This document shows positions 21,301-29,654 of a DNA stretch of 45,472 nt, in pieces. The number at the start of each line of letters is the position of its first letter. Positions within the stretch are counted from its first letter, which is position 1. The translations under genes were made by a program, and so were the position numbers. This DNA is from a bacterium (GTDB lineage: Bacteria > Bacteroidota > Ignavibacteria > Kapaibacteriales > Kapaibacteriaceae): positions 1 to 45,472 of the forward strand of contig JANJTN010000041.1 in the NCBI GenBank assembly GCA_024711065.1, given 5' to 3'. Under the pieces are notes generated by a model. The model was not told the origin of the DNA and searched no databases. It was given only the letters and a program-made list of their open reading frames with translations.

Positions 21301-22336
21301 GACCATCACGCCGGAGCAGCTTCAGAGCCCGATCGCTGATACGCAGAAGATCGTGATCAGCAACTCGGCCATCAACGGTACTCTTGAGAATGGCCGCCTG
21401 CGCATCCGCGTAGTTGTGCGCGACGCTCAAGGAGCTGCTGATACGCTGTCCTACGTGGTTGCAGTCTCTGCTCAAACGCGCTTCACGGCCGACATTCGCG
21501 TGGAAAACCGCTATGGTGCCTTCGATATCCTCACCTTTGGTGTGGGTGGCTCCGAGCCGGCAACGCGCGGTGATGGCACGGATGACACTGCTCCGTTCGG
21601 TAAGCTCGATTCCAACTATTGCGAATTCGAACTCCCGCCGGTTCCGTATGTCGACGTCTTTGACGCTCGTTGGACGATCCCGAACCGTAACGGTGTGGAC
21701 CGCAACATCTATCCGTTCTCGACTGACCCGGGTGAGGCGATCTATCGCGCTCGCTTCCAGGCTGGTGGCGAAACGGGTCAGAGCTCGGCTTACTATCCGG
21801 TGAAGATCTCGTGGTGCCGCGCCGACATTCCGGAAACGGATGCCGCTAATCCTGGATCCTACTACATCCGCGACGACATTTCGAATGGTGCCAACTTCGC
21901 CTTCAACATGAAGACGGGTGAAGGCCGCTCGGCAGCAGACATCCTCCACCGCACCGATGGTGCGTGCGATACGATCGTCATCAGCCGCGACGCTCTCAAA
22001 GGCTTTATCATCATCTATGATTTCACCACAGATGTTGCTGAAGACAATGAGACCATGACGAATGTTCTGGCGATCACGAAGACGGCTCCGAATCCGTTCG
22101 CAGCTTCTACGGTGATCACCTTCAATGTGCCGGCTACGAAGCCAGTGTCTGTGGAAGTGTTCGATGCCATTGGCAACAAGGTTGCCACCCTGGCCAACGA
22201 CCTCTTCTCGGCTGGTCAGCACTCGATCGAGTGGAACGGTACGTCGAATGGCCTGACGCTTGCTAACGGCATGTATACGGTCCGTATCTCGGACGGTTTT
22301 GCCACCGCAACGCAACAAGTCGTTCTGGCTCGCTAA
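15335..22336 (+). CDS. Giant secreted surface protein (about 2333 aa) with Pmp-like GGA[I/V/L] beta-helix repeats and T9SS C-terminal sorting domain
   Basis: SD ACTGGAGG before ATG at 15335; signal peptide MQRWFRLSSLLLALTAALAVAQAQ; repeats FRNNMARYHGGALQI, FLNNKSGRGGAIYVAYN, FKDNSAVASGGAIHTERN, FSNNMAGYYGGAVAV; CTD APNPFAASTVITFNVP...VEVFDAIGNKVATL...GMYTVRISDGFATATQQVVLAR. Confidence 0.92.
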   Translation: MQRWFRLSSLLLALTAALAVAQAQDYVEVRGSLAPGDVRVFVRDTVYRISGTYTIGGTLVIEPGTRVEFLPNGRLIDSTGGRIIADGRASATYNANAANALQPPYNGYDDPSYFGAPGVVTSTIATEPTIHASNYGQVFHVNLSNSDPNLQGLTPAEAVMYKATRLELGGVISAIRLNPWFREKLNSPVNVSAARITFIAGDVNNFSREWGHIIVLPGAHAAFFRDVDFLNFRKDTTVDNEPVYLKNVNGDAFSRADAEIANNTLLTETNGSGGAITTYSVRTWLVGCTFRNNMARYHGGALQILQAPADNDNNPNLRLYPLADNIYNALPNYDPNTNPFLTSPWTAQPIAQNVKAIDRLYMPNYSAELSDANRQRYDDARLALLLGRIRQTRFIGNHTLLSDVDTVRIGGIRVVTDADRAATVFETENRSRKNSSFGGAVYIAGRNPMIVGLGINDFQGKDTIEFTGNYAENRQPSTPVNNVFTKGARGGAVYVGGATSVIFAGRYTNNMTTVPYITEKTLSNPAVAIPTYSHGGAIYAASNALSLEVRGNLDNNPPTHFLNNKSGRGGAIYVAYNSADKNPSPHVGGSDGIINARNYGFNIKFKDNSAVASGGAIHTERNMRVYGAGGASGPLWVYGTNYGVEFSNNMAGYYGGAVAVDMAPGLPIQERALRYTRAHFLNNTVGNVADTLLGDVRGGGALYTINADLNVVKGVEFRANKAWNGNGGAVAVVTPDDLTRKRFMVTDLDAISYDGNGVAQGYTPRNDVFTFQTMAPQADERMLTRFYDNVATPNMDRMGSGTTQIGDIDLTHPGTTIRENGTGLGGALYILDSVRVRVDTFGFDRVRIQGNRAYTGAAIYSDNYDLKLALLRSYITSNVATSDIGRQNDKIEGPFVNAENPASSDLAGAILYGEVVGPLPWTSYSFAANSIYGNDARFTIRLPDAQDSKGVLAGTTGIGFGGVDTLRGNYWGRTEANVNTILPLSANNTFRRVQETFFIAGNGETHMQFIRNGSGTQQGPFESTWRISYTPIDTWTIPDTLLMEGRVYDIFDKGTDIKTADYSNRRMAPIEDFAVGIPPRMLAYTDATKPSFNKHVKRWTRDPYDAEMYDYIDAVQREFVGDHPIGYPLFLEARADYSQTAEISNNDARAINESVYFVINERTGDYIRAIMRQRNETDTIYRARVELVPDSTNGADPTLRRAYEGLATYGTGATLLNILRGNAVREDSSALKGRRWDGSTAAGELGGANFRLGNRPSLPNSNNGKENYYGGERFRALPVRAGDNVMVVSRTILWKEGVTAALNGALTFTVNNNTVPPAFTGSGDTLANDPTIHPEMRNRVFVTENRLYTPVTAAQSRRNDGNGSWFNEPASYPADSTGTPILSRDWMERDSIFTLTAIDPNGFYDPRTIMDDTFGSELSYFWKITTPNSALRYWLRDTLVRVSNNDNTAWGAKGYLILRGRPINPYIVPGGEEVEVVTKNFPPSLEIVDSLRKAGYGEDVVSRWFYTYPSYFHAEKYDNNDLALADRNPSNTNARYLQQDSVNFGWLDTTSYRFRIHVVDSMPRFLWAHKPAGFGPQYTNMLKGDTTIVLDPTTTDSNMFAGGKYLDTLRMHVTESRVGRRLVQPNAINNEIYNDPARNQPDSINIQFVANLTDSLRFKLDVNTDDEFEDAAAADGSRYVVQQFGAWDFRYGKTAYGFKSTAVRETPGDTTLDEVVMSRPVWMSNQYLRRFDASETPDPFAEDFTTTGQVNIRIDAAEAFEILKGDNPLDPNNPYHRDLNTDSIMTVVVNDGHGGINQLTRRVFVNVVPEILTTSLPDAIEDIDYNVDLGDSDRVIKVYDPNFGQAREYELVYVGDQRDRVAIDPYFPEAGDIVLDASNKTTPDWLKINRKSGLLYGTPRVTDLPFQDTIVNVTVIVTDDGGLKDIATIPLRVEARNHDPKLFESPIIKCIDLDGEYEDTLTVTDLDLLRKQAGNETLTFEVIEPAGSWTITPEQLQSPIADTQKIVISNSAINGTLENGRLRIRVVVRDAQGAADTLSYVVAVSAQTRFTADIRVENRYGAFDILTFGVGGSEPATRGDGTDDTAPFGKLDSNYCEFELPPVPYVDVFDARWTIPNRNGVDRNIYPFSTDPGEAIYRARFQAGGETGQSSAYYPVKISWCRADIPETDAANPGSYYIRDDISNGANFAFNMKTGEGRSAADILHRTDGACDTIVISRDALKGFIIIYDFTTDVAEDNETMTNVLAITKTAPNPFAASTVITFNVPATKPVSVEVFDAIGNKVATLANDLFSAGQHSIEWNGTSNGLTLANGMYTVRISDGFATATQQVVLAR

Positions 22337-22351
22337 GCGCTAATGATCAAC

Positions 22352-22380
22352 GGGGCCGGTGTTTTGGCCGGCCCCTTCCT
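22352..22380 (+). terminator. Rho-independent-like terminator hairpin
   Basis: GGGGCCGG-TGTTTTGG-CCGGCCCC followed by TTCCT, 15 nt after the giant gene stop. Confidence 0.75.
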
Positions 22381-22421
22381 CCAAATCGAACGAAAAGCAT
22401 ATTAGTAATCATGGAGTATGT

Positions 22422-24449
22422 ATGAAGAAACAGGTAATCATTGCCGCGGCAGTGGTACTCTGTTCGATCGCGTTCGGCGCAGTGGAGGGTATGGCGCAGC
22501 AGATCTTCAATCAGTTCCGCCAACCTGAGCTCGTCGTCGGCCGCCCGTATCGCGATATTGATGATTGCAATACGGCACGGTTGAACAAAGTCACACTTCC
22601 TTCAACGGCATTTGTGCTTCCGCCGACCAACGTCGTGAACCGCGACGATGGGTACGCACGGATCACGTTTCCGCAAGGATTCCGTTTCGCATTCGCCGGT
22701 CGGGTCTATGACCAGATCTTCGTGAGTGTGAACGGTTTCGCGACCTTCGATGGTACCAAACTGGTGCCAGCGAAAGAGTCGGCCGGTCTGTTCACCAACT
22801 CGGCCTCGTATCCCGACAACGTGATCGCGCCGTTCTGGGGCGACCACTTCTATCGCACCTCGGCCGATATCGCCCAAGGCTACATGCCGACGGAGATCTC
22901 GTACGTATATGATGTTGACCGTGATGAGAACTGCGACACGATCAAGCCGGTTCGCCGTGTGCTTGTGATCCAGTGGAAGAACCTCAACATCAACAATGCC
23001 GCTATCAACTCTTCTGTGGGCAACTTCCAGGCTCGCCTCTATGTTGGTGCTGACTCGACCAACTGGCAAGGCGATGTGGAGCTGGCTTACGGTCAGATCG
23101 GTGGCAACCCGAATACCTCCAATACGACCGTTGTAACCCGCGGTGCTACCGTTGGTATCAAAGGCAATGGTGGTTTCCCGGGCTTCATCAGTGACTTCTG
23201 GAACGGTCTCCTCTGGTCTCCGGCTGCAGGTGCGAACCGTCGTACGGATTCCACCACGCGCTGGCAGCCGTCTGACGGTCGCAGCGACGCTGTGATCCGT
23301 TTCGGTGCCATCCTGTATTTCACGTTCGACAACTGGGGTTACGGCGATGCCGATACTTCCGCTGCACAACGTGAGCGCCACGAAGGTCTGCCGCAGAACC
23401 GCCGTGTAACGGCGAACGATGCCCGCGTGATCATCCGCTCGATCGTGACCGGCATTCCTCTGGACTCTGTCTGGAAGCGTCAGGCATATCAGGGCGACGT
23501 AAACCACAGCGGCCGTTTCTACTACACGCGTCTGAATCGCGCATTCACGGCTGATTCGATCAATCCGAACACGGGTCAGATCGAGATCTGGCGTCGTACG
23601 ATCGACGTTGATCAGTTCACCGGTAAGCAGGTTCTGCGCGTCCTGTTCGAAGGACAAGGCCTCTACGGTGTTGGTGGTCGTGCTCCTGACGTGAGCTCAC
23701 TGAACCAGATCTACTACGAGGTCACCGAATACGATGCCGCATTGATCATGCGCTATCTGTCGGGTCGCCTTCCGTACCTGCCGTGGGTGTACGATAACGA
23801 CACCACCGGTCCGGACTTTGGCAAAGTTGCCGACGCTGATGTTGCAACCAACGTGACATTTGGCGCTCCGGTTGCCATCGGAAATGGTCTGGTTCGCGTT
23901 CCGGTATACCTCAATGGTGACCACAACGGTGCTTTTGGTGTGCGCTTCTCTTCGAATGCTGCCATCGAAGGTGTTACGCCGGTCTCCATGGTGAACAGTG
24001 AAGTTGGTAGCGACTTCTCCAGCCATACGGCAGTGCTCGTTGGTAATGGAACATTCGCAGCCGGCTCGCCGATCGCCTTCGTGGTCGTTAAAGAGCAGAA
24101 CGCGATCGAGCTGAGCAACATCCGCTTCAATGAAGTGAATGCAGGTTCGGTGAAGCTGAACGGTCTGGAAGATGCATCGATGAACGTGTCGACGTATCCG
24201 AACCCGATGACCTCGTCGGCTACCATTGCCGTGACCGTTCCTGCTCAAGGCAACGTGATCGTGAAGATCTTCGATGTCTTTGGCTCTGAGATCAACACGG
24301 TGTATGCCGATAACGCTGCACAAGGCACGCTGACCACATCCTGGAACGGAACGAACTACAGCGGTACACCGGTTGCACCGGGCACCTATGTTGTTCGCGT
24401 TGTGGGTGATGGCTTCTCGACGACCAACAAGATCACGGTTGCCCGTTAA
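22422..24449 (+). CDS. Secreted protein with dockerin-like segments and T9SS C-terminal sorting domain
   Basis: Signal MKKQVIIAAAVVLCSIAFGAVEGMAQ; VTANDARVIIRSIVTG...GDVNHSG dockerin-like; CTD YPNPMTSSATIAVTVPAQGNVIVKIFDVFGSEI...GTYVVRVVGDGFSTTNKITVAR. Confidence 0.88.
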   Translation: MKKQVIIAAAVVLCSIAFGAVEGMAQQIFNQFRQPELVVGRPYRDIDDCNTARLNKVTLPSTAFVLPPTNVVNRDDGYARITFPQGFRFAFAGRVYDQIFVSVNGFATFDGTKLVPAKESAGLFTNSASYPDNVIAPFWGDHFYRTSADIAQGYMPTEISYVYDVDRDENCDTIKPVRRVLVIQWKNLNINNAAINSSVGNFQARLYVGADSTNWQGDVELAYGQIGGNPNTSNTTVVTRGATVGIKGNGGFPGFISDFWNGLLWSPAAGANRRTDSTTRWQPSDGRSDAVIRFGAILYFTFDNWGYGDADTSAAQRERHEGLPQNRRVTANDARVIIRSIVTGIPLDSVWKRQAYQGDVNHSGRFYYTRLNRAFTADSINPNTGQIEIWRRTIDVDQFTGKQVLRVLFEGQGLYGVGGRAPDVSSLNQIYYEVTEYDAALIMRYLSGRLPYLPWVYDNDTTGPDFGKVADADVATNVTFGAPVAIGNGLVRVPVYLNGDHNGAFGVRFSSNAAIEGVTPVSMVNSEVGSDFSSHTAVLVGNGTFAAGSPIAFVVVKEQNAIELSNIRFNEVNAGSVKLNGLEDASMNVSTYPNPMTSSATIAVTVPAQGNVIVKIFDVFGSEINTVYADNAAQGTLTTSWNGTNYSGTPVAPGTYVVRVVGDGFSTTNKITVAR

Positions 24450-24481
24450 GGGCCCCTGGTCGTAGTTGATCGAAACGTACT

Positions 24482-25639
24482 ATGAGAACATTGGTGGTAG
24501 TACTGCTGGCCGTCTTAACGGCGGCCAGCAGTCTCGCCGCCGCCTCTGACACCCTGCGGGTGATCTCGTATCGCACGGTCGACATCTGCAGTTCAGAGCG
24601 CCGCTGGCTGATCTCGGTCTACATGGGCGAGGTCTTTGCCGGCGACAGTCTACAGTCCTTTGACATCACAATTGGCTACGATACAAGTCGCATCGTTCCG
24701 ACAGACGGTTTGATCATTGGGACACTCTCCGAACAAATGAAGTTTGGTGATGTGAGTCCCTTCTTCAACTTCGTTGTTCCCGGCGAGATCCGTGTTGGTG
24801 CCTTTACCGTTACGCGTAACGTCAAGGGAGATCAACCTCTGTTCGCAGTGGCAGGAACCTATAAAGGAGCTTGCAACGAACAGGACGCGTTTACGCTACC
24901 GTGGAATCCAGAGTTCAACGAAGAATTCAAAGGCGGTATCACTTCCTTTGTCTCCGACAGGATCACAACCATTGCATCTCCCAAAGCGGATGTCACACAG
25001 GGTTCTTTGATCACGGAGGACACGGTGACGATGCAAGGACTGGACAAGTCAGGTGTATTTGAGTTGGAGACGCGTGCAGACTCCATGCTTGGACAACAGA
25101 TCGTCGAGGTACTCACGCTGGACAGTCCACTGTTCAGGATCGACTCGATCTCATCAACCCAGGTCGACAGTACAACTCTCAGTGCTGCACAAGACTCGCT
25201 GATGATCTTCAGGACGATCACGAACAGCGATCCGATCACCACATCCGTATGGGTCACGTCCGTCACAAACTCTGAGGACACCACAAGCACGCTCAACGTG
25301 CAGATGACGCCGCTTTCTGAATGTGGCTGTACCACACCTCAAATGAAGGATACACTTACGCTTCGTAGTCAACAACCAACATCAACCATTGTAGAATGGG
25401 ATGTCCATGAGAGCTCTGACCTCCGCATCTGGAACAGAGCAGGAATACTGGAACTTCAGTGCTCTCATGGGCAGCCTTGGACTGTAACGCTGGCTGATCT
25501 GCTGGGTAACATCTACTCTCAGACTCAAGTCCACGCCGGAAGTACACAGAGGCTCTCACTCGAATCGTTTCCCCGCGGGCTGTATATGATCACGGCCACA
25601 AACGGGGATCGTGTTCGAAGAACGAATGTTTTGAATTGA
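24482..25639 (+). CDS. Secreted protein, probable T9SS cargo
   Basis: Signal MRTLVVVLLAVLTAASSLAAA; C-terminal ...VTLADLLGNIYSQTQVHAGSTQRLSLESFPRGLYMITATNGDRVRRTNVLN resembles a type A sorting domain. Confidence 0.8.
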   Translation: MRTLVVVLLAVLTAASSLAAASDTLRVISYRTVDICSSERRWLISVYMGEVFAGDSLQSFDITIGYDTSRIVPTDGLIIGTLSEQMKFGDVSPFFNFVVPGEIRVGAFTVTRNVKGDQPLFAVAGTYKGACNEQDAFTLPWNPEFNEEFKGGITSFVSDRITTIASPKADVTQGSLITEDTVTMQGLDKSGVFELETRADSMLGQQIVEVLTLDSPLFRIDSISSTQVDSTTLSAAQDSLMIFRTITNSDPITTSVWVTSVTNSEDTTSTLNVQMTPLSECGCTTPQMKDTLTLRSQQPTSTIVEWDVHESSDLRIWNRAGILELQCSHGQPWTVTLADLLGNIYSQTQVHAGSTQRLSLESFPRGLYMITATNGDRVRRTNVLN

Positions 25640-25671
25640 AATCACATGATCATCTCAATAGAGGAGTTGGT

Positions 25672-28600
25672 ATGAATCGTCGATTCGCTCTTAAGGGGGG
25701 AAGCGCCATCCTAGGCATGGTGTTCCTTCTCGTAGCGCTGATCGGTGTTAGCACAACGGATACGGTTGCACAGAACCGTCCGGAACTGCCAACACTGTCA
25801 CTGACGGGTTCACAGTCGGGGTGGAATGCCTCGTACTATCCTGACGGGCGCATTTGGGTTCCGCAGCGTCAAACTGTGGGATCGAAGCGCACCCTGCTTG
25901 TTCCAGTGTTCATCAAGAACTGCTGGCGCAGCACGGACATTTTTGAAGCTTTCCCGATCTATAGCTTCAAATTCAAGGTGCAATTCGACAGTACGGCTGT
26001 GGAATTCGTTGGCGTCGAGAAGAACGGACCGCTGCGTGGACAACAGAACACGCCGCTGCCGTGCCTTGCTGATGACTTCGAGTTCTCGACCGACGTCGAT
26101 CGCGACACCACCTATCAGAGCGTTATTGACGCTCCGATCCAGAACCGCCTTCGTGGTAAGCGCGTGATGATCACGGGTATCTCCTCGAAGTCGCTGCCGC
26201 AAACGGGCGACATCAACAGCCCCTGCGACCAGCGTCCGTTCGTGGAGCTGTGCTACCTGCGCTTCAACGTGATCGCCGACCCGGTTCGGAACCCGGTGAG
26301 CGCTCGTACGCCACTGATCATCACGAACGATACGTTGTTCTACAACGACTTCCAGATGGGCTTTGAAAAGGCCTTCCCGGATGATCCGCAGCCGTCGACG
26401 TTTGCTGGCCTGGGCGGCGTAGACAACTACTTCCTGGACCAGAACCAGATCCCGCAGATCCGCGATCCTCTTCGTCCATCGAAGCCGGGTATGCTGTGGG
26501 TCGAAGTAACGGACCTTATCCCGCAACTGTCGTTCACGAACGTTGCCGATCCGCGCTTCCGCTTGGTGGACTCGGTCAACGGTTCGAACGGTACCGAGTG
26601 GTTCATTGTTGATCCGCTGACCATCGACGTTGGCACGAACTACGACGACAACGTAAATGGTATCGGTACGCGCGACATCGACGTGATCAACTCGGTCATC
26701 GGCTCGCGCGCTACGGACATCGTGGTGCAATCGGACTCGAAGTGGTTGAAGTTCAAGTCGTTCCTCAAGGGCGGCCAGGGCGAGATCAACCCGTTCCCGC
26801 AGCCGGTGCGCGAAGGCTACGTGACCATGCTGGACAAAGGTATCCTGGGCACACCGCTGGGCGTAACACCGAACGGCGATAACACCGTCTCCATGCGCGA
26901 CCTGAACATGCGCGTGATATGCGACCCGAACGAACTCGACCAAGGCTCCGGCAACGAGATCGCCGGTACCTACGTTGGTTATATCACGTTCAAGTCTGCA
27001 TCGCTGGCTCATCAGCCTGTTCGCCTGAAGGTGACCTTCATCTACTTCCGTAATCCGTTCGAGCCGAACGTGTTCGACGAGAATGGCAACTGGGAGCAGG
27101 ATCCTGACGGTCGTCCGGGCACGGGTATCCGTCTCGAAGTGCGGAACTCCGCTACGCCGGCTCAGCGCACGAATATGATCTTCGGCGTTGGTCACCGTGC
27201 AACGGACCGCGTGGACACACTCTTCGGTGAGACGGTGTATACCACCGCACTGCAGGGCTTTGGTGCTCGCTGGTATCCGCGCGACGAAAATGGTGCAGAC
27301 ATCTACACGAACGGTCTTGGCGACCTGTGGCAGGCTACGCAAACGCGTCCGGCTTACTCGTCCCGTGACATTCGCGACATCTATGCCGACACCACGTTGC
27401 TCTACTGGTGCCGCTTTGATGCAGGTGGAGAGTTGAACTACCCGGTGGTTCTCACGTGGGACACGGACGACTTCTCCCCGGCATCTGAGCTGTTCCTGCG
27501 CGACCTGATCGATGGCTCCCGCTTCAACGTGAATATGCGCAACGCCACCAACATCGGCGGATCGCGCTACTCCTATACGATCACGGATGCCGACATCGAT
27601 GGCTTCATTATCGAGTACACGTTGCCGAAAGTGACGCGCTTCCCGGTGATCAACAAAGGCTGGAACCTGCTGTCGATGCCGGTCAACCCTGCCTCGACGT
27701 ATTACAAGGATGTGTTCAAGAACGGTCTGAACATTCCGATCCGTTTCGCTCAGAACTCGTACCAAGAGAACGAAACCAACCTCCAGGTTGGCGTTGGTTA
27801 CTTCATCAAGTACTCTGACGAAGTGGATTCGCGCATCTCCGGTGCTCGTATCACGCGTATTGACGACAAGACCTTCCCGGTCCGTTTGTACGAAGGCTGG
27901 AACACGATCGGCTCGCTGTCTGACCCGATCAGCACCGAAGCTGTGCAACTGATCCCGTATGGTTCGGGTGCATTCCCGACCATTGAAGGCGACATCTTCA
28001 GCTACATCACGGACCGCGGCTACCAAGCTGTGACCGAGATCACGCCGGGACGTGGCTACTGGATCAAGATCGCTGGCCAGGCATATCTCCAGATGACGTC
28101 GAGCGGTCGCTCGAAAGCTGGTGTGAACTTCGCTGCCGTTCGTGAGTCGATGCAATCGGCTGCTACGACCGTGTCTGTGAACGACGCTGCAGCCAAGAAC
28201 ACTGAGCTGTACCTTGCTGAGCAAGGCACGGTCGACGCCATGAATGTATTCGAACTGCCGCCGTTGCCGCCGAACAACCTGTTCGACGTGCGCTTCACGA
28301 ACCAGGCGTATGTTGAGGACGCTTCGAATCCGATGATCCGCCTGCAAGGCGTGACCTATCCGGTAACGATGACGATCAACAACCCGGCACGCAACTACAC
28401 CGTGGTTAACCCGATCTCGGGTGAAGTGATCGGCAATGTTGTTGCAGGTCGCAACAACACCGTCACCATCACGGATGCCAAGAGCATCCGCCTGATGGGC
28501 GGCGATGCCGAGCTGGGTGTTCTGAACGTGAATGTGACGCCTAATCCGGTCTCTTCGAACGGCATCGTGAATATCACGGTACCGGAAGCTGGCCGCGTCT

Positions 28601-28776
28601 CGGTGGAACTGTTCAACGTGGTTGGTGAGCGCGTTGCTACGTTGCTTGATGATGTGAAGGCTGCTGGCGTCTACAGTGTGGACGTGAATGCCGTGGAATT
28701 CCCGGCCGGCCGTTACATCGTGAAAGTGTCGAATGGCGCTGCTATGGTCACCAGCACGATGACGATCGTTCGCTGA
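25672..28776 (+). CDS. Large secreted protein with T9SS C-terminal sorting domain
   Basis: Start MNRRFALKGGSAILGMVFLLVALIGVSTTDTVAQ; CTD LNVNVTPNPVSSNGIVNITVPEAGRVSVELFNVVGERVATLLDDVKAAGVYSVDVNAVEFPAGRYIVKVSNGAAMVTSTMTIVR. Confidence 0.9.
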   Translation: MNRRFALKGGSAILGMVFLLVALIGVSTTDTVAQNRPELPTLSLTGSQSGWNASYYPDGRIWVPQRQTVGSKRTLLVPVFIKNCWRSTDIFEAFPIYSFKFKVQFDSTAVEFVGVEKNGPLRGQQNTPLPCLADDFEFSTDVDRDTTYQSVIDAPIQNRLRGKRVMITGISSKSLPQTGDINSPCDQRPFVELCYLRFNVIADPVRNPVSARTPLIITNDTLFYNDFQMGFEKAFPDDPQPSTFAGLGGVDNYFLDQNQIPQIRDPLRPSKPGMLWVEVTDLIPQLSFTNVADPRFRLVDSVNGSNGTEWFIVDPLTIDVGTNYDDNVNGIGTRDIDVINSVIGSRATDIVVQSDSKWLKFKSFLKGGQGEINPFPQPVREGYVTMLDKGILGTPLGVTPNGDNTVSMRDLNMRVICDPNELDQGSGNEIAGTYVGYITFKSASLAHQPVRLKVTFIYFRNPFEPNVFDENGNWEQDPDGRPGTGIRLEVRNSATPAQRTNMIFGVGHRATDRVDTLFGETVYTTALQGFGARWYPRDENGADIYTNGLGDLWQATQTRPAYSSRDIRDIYADTTLLYWCRFDAGGELNYPVVLTWDTDDFSPASELFLRDLIDGSRFNVNMRNATNIGGSRYSYTITDADIDGFIIEYTLPKVTRFPVINKGWNLLSMPVNPASTYYKDVFKNGLNIPIRFAQNSYQENETNLQVGVGYFIKYSDEVDSRISGARITRIDDKTFPVRLYEGWNTIGSLSDPISTEAVQLIPYGSGAFPTIEGDIFSYITDRGYQAVTEITPGRGYWIKIAGQAYLQMTSSGRSKAGVNFAAVRESMQSAATTVSVNDAAAKNTELYLAEQGTVDAMNVFELPPLPPNNLFDVRFTNQAYVEDASNPMIRLQGVTYPVTMTINNPARNYTVVNPISGEVIGNVVAGRNNTVTITDAKSIRLMGGDAELGVLNVNVTPNPVSSNGIVNITVPEAGRVSVELFNVVGERVATLLDDVKAAGVYSVDVNAVEFPAGRYIVKVSNGAAMVTSTMTIVR

Positions 28777-28791
28777 TCAATGTCGATCAAC

Positions 28792-28826
28792 AAAAGGGCA
28801 GCAGGTTTCCTGCTGCCCTTTTTTGT
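28792..28826 (+). terminator. Rho-independent terminator
   Basis: AAAAGGGCAGCAGG-TTT-CCTGCTGCCCTTTTTTG perfect stem with T-tract. Confidence 0.92.
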
Positions 28827-28853
28827 TCGTACCATCACAGAGGTAGGGATCTC

Positions 28854-29639
28854 ATGATGACCAGGTTCGTTGTTTCGCTGTGTGTTACGCTCGCGTTGTC
28901 TGCTGGTACTCGCGCGCAGGAGTTTGCCGTTCCGATCAAGGCAACGCTGAACGTGGGGAGTACGAAGACCTTTGTCTATACATTCGGTGCCGATCGAGCA
29001 GCCACGGACTCTCTGGATCGTGAACTCGGAGAAATGGAGATCCCCACGCTGCGCCCACCTGGCGATATCTTCTACGTGTGGACCGTTCCGCCTACAGAGG
29101 AATTGATCTGGTTAAGTCCGCTGGATCTCCGTGAGTACATCGTAGATGCTCCATCCATTCTTGAGTATCGCGTTCAGGTGAACTGGTTCGGCGGCACTCT
29201 GACATTCTCATACGGATCCACTCCGCTACCTGCGCAGATCGACTCCATGTATATCGTTGACGGCTACACGGAGTTTCCCAACAACGTCTTGAAGATGAAG
29301 GTGGTGCCTGGCGCGTCCATGCAGACCAACAATCCTGCCTTCGAAGAATTCAAGGTGTTGATCTGGTGCAACGGCACCACAACAAGCGTTACAGAGGAAC
29401 GCTATGAACAGCCCCTTTCCCTCTATCCCAACCCTACGTCGGATGCGATCATGATCCGAGGCGATAACGTGGTCGGTTCAGAGGTTCAGATCGTTGCCTC
29501 TACAGGCGAAGTGGTGGATCGACGGACGATCTTGGAATCTGAACCAGTCATCCCCGTTTCGCATCTCGCGCCCGGATGGTATGGGGCTCGTGTGCAATCG
29601 TCCGAAGGGGTCATCATCCTGCCGTTTGTACGCCAGTAA
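28854..29639 (+). CDS. Secreted protein with T9SS C-terminal sorting domain
   Basis: Signal MMTRFVVSLCVTLALSAGTRAQ; CTD LSLYPNPTSDAIMIRGDNVVGSEVQIVASTGEVV...LAPGWYGARVQSSEGVIILPFVRQ. Confidence 0.82.
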   Translation: MMTRFVVSLCVTLALSAGTRAQEFAVPIKATLNVGSTKTFVYTFGADRAATDSLDRELGEMEIPTLRPPGDIFYVWTVPPTEELIWLSPLDLREYIVDAPSILEYRVQVNWFGGTLTFSYGSTPLPAQIDSMYIVDGYTEFPNNVLKMKVVPGASMQTNNPAFEEFKVLIWCNGTTTSVTEERYEQPLSLYPNPTSDAIMIRGDNVVGSEVQIVASTGEVVDRRTILESEPVIPVSHLAPGWYGARVQSSEGVIILPFVRQ

Positions 29640-29654
29640 GCACTGGCACCTATC

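Noticed and set aside
15368-22318. 2316-aa antisense ORF opposite the giant T9SS gene
   Set aside because: It is exactly codon-aligned with the sense gene and explained by absence of TTA/CTA/TCA codons; its translation has no recognisable domains. Reported only as evidence for codon bias.
25810-28347. 845-aa antisense ORF (and similar ones at 12276-13988, 3757-5355, 22602-23657)
   Set aside because: All are codon-aligned shadows of convincing plus-strand genes with no domain-like sequence.
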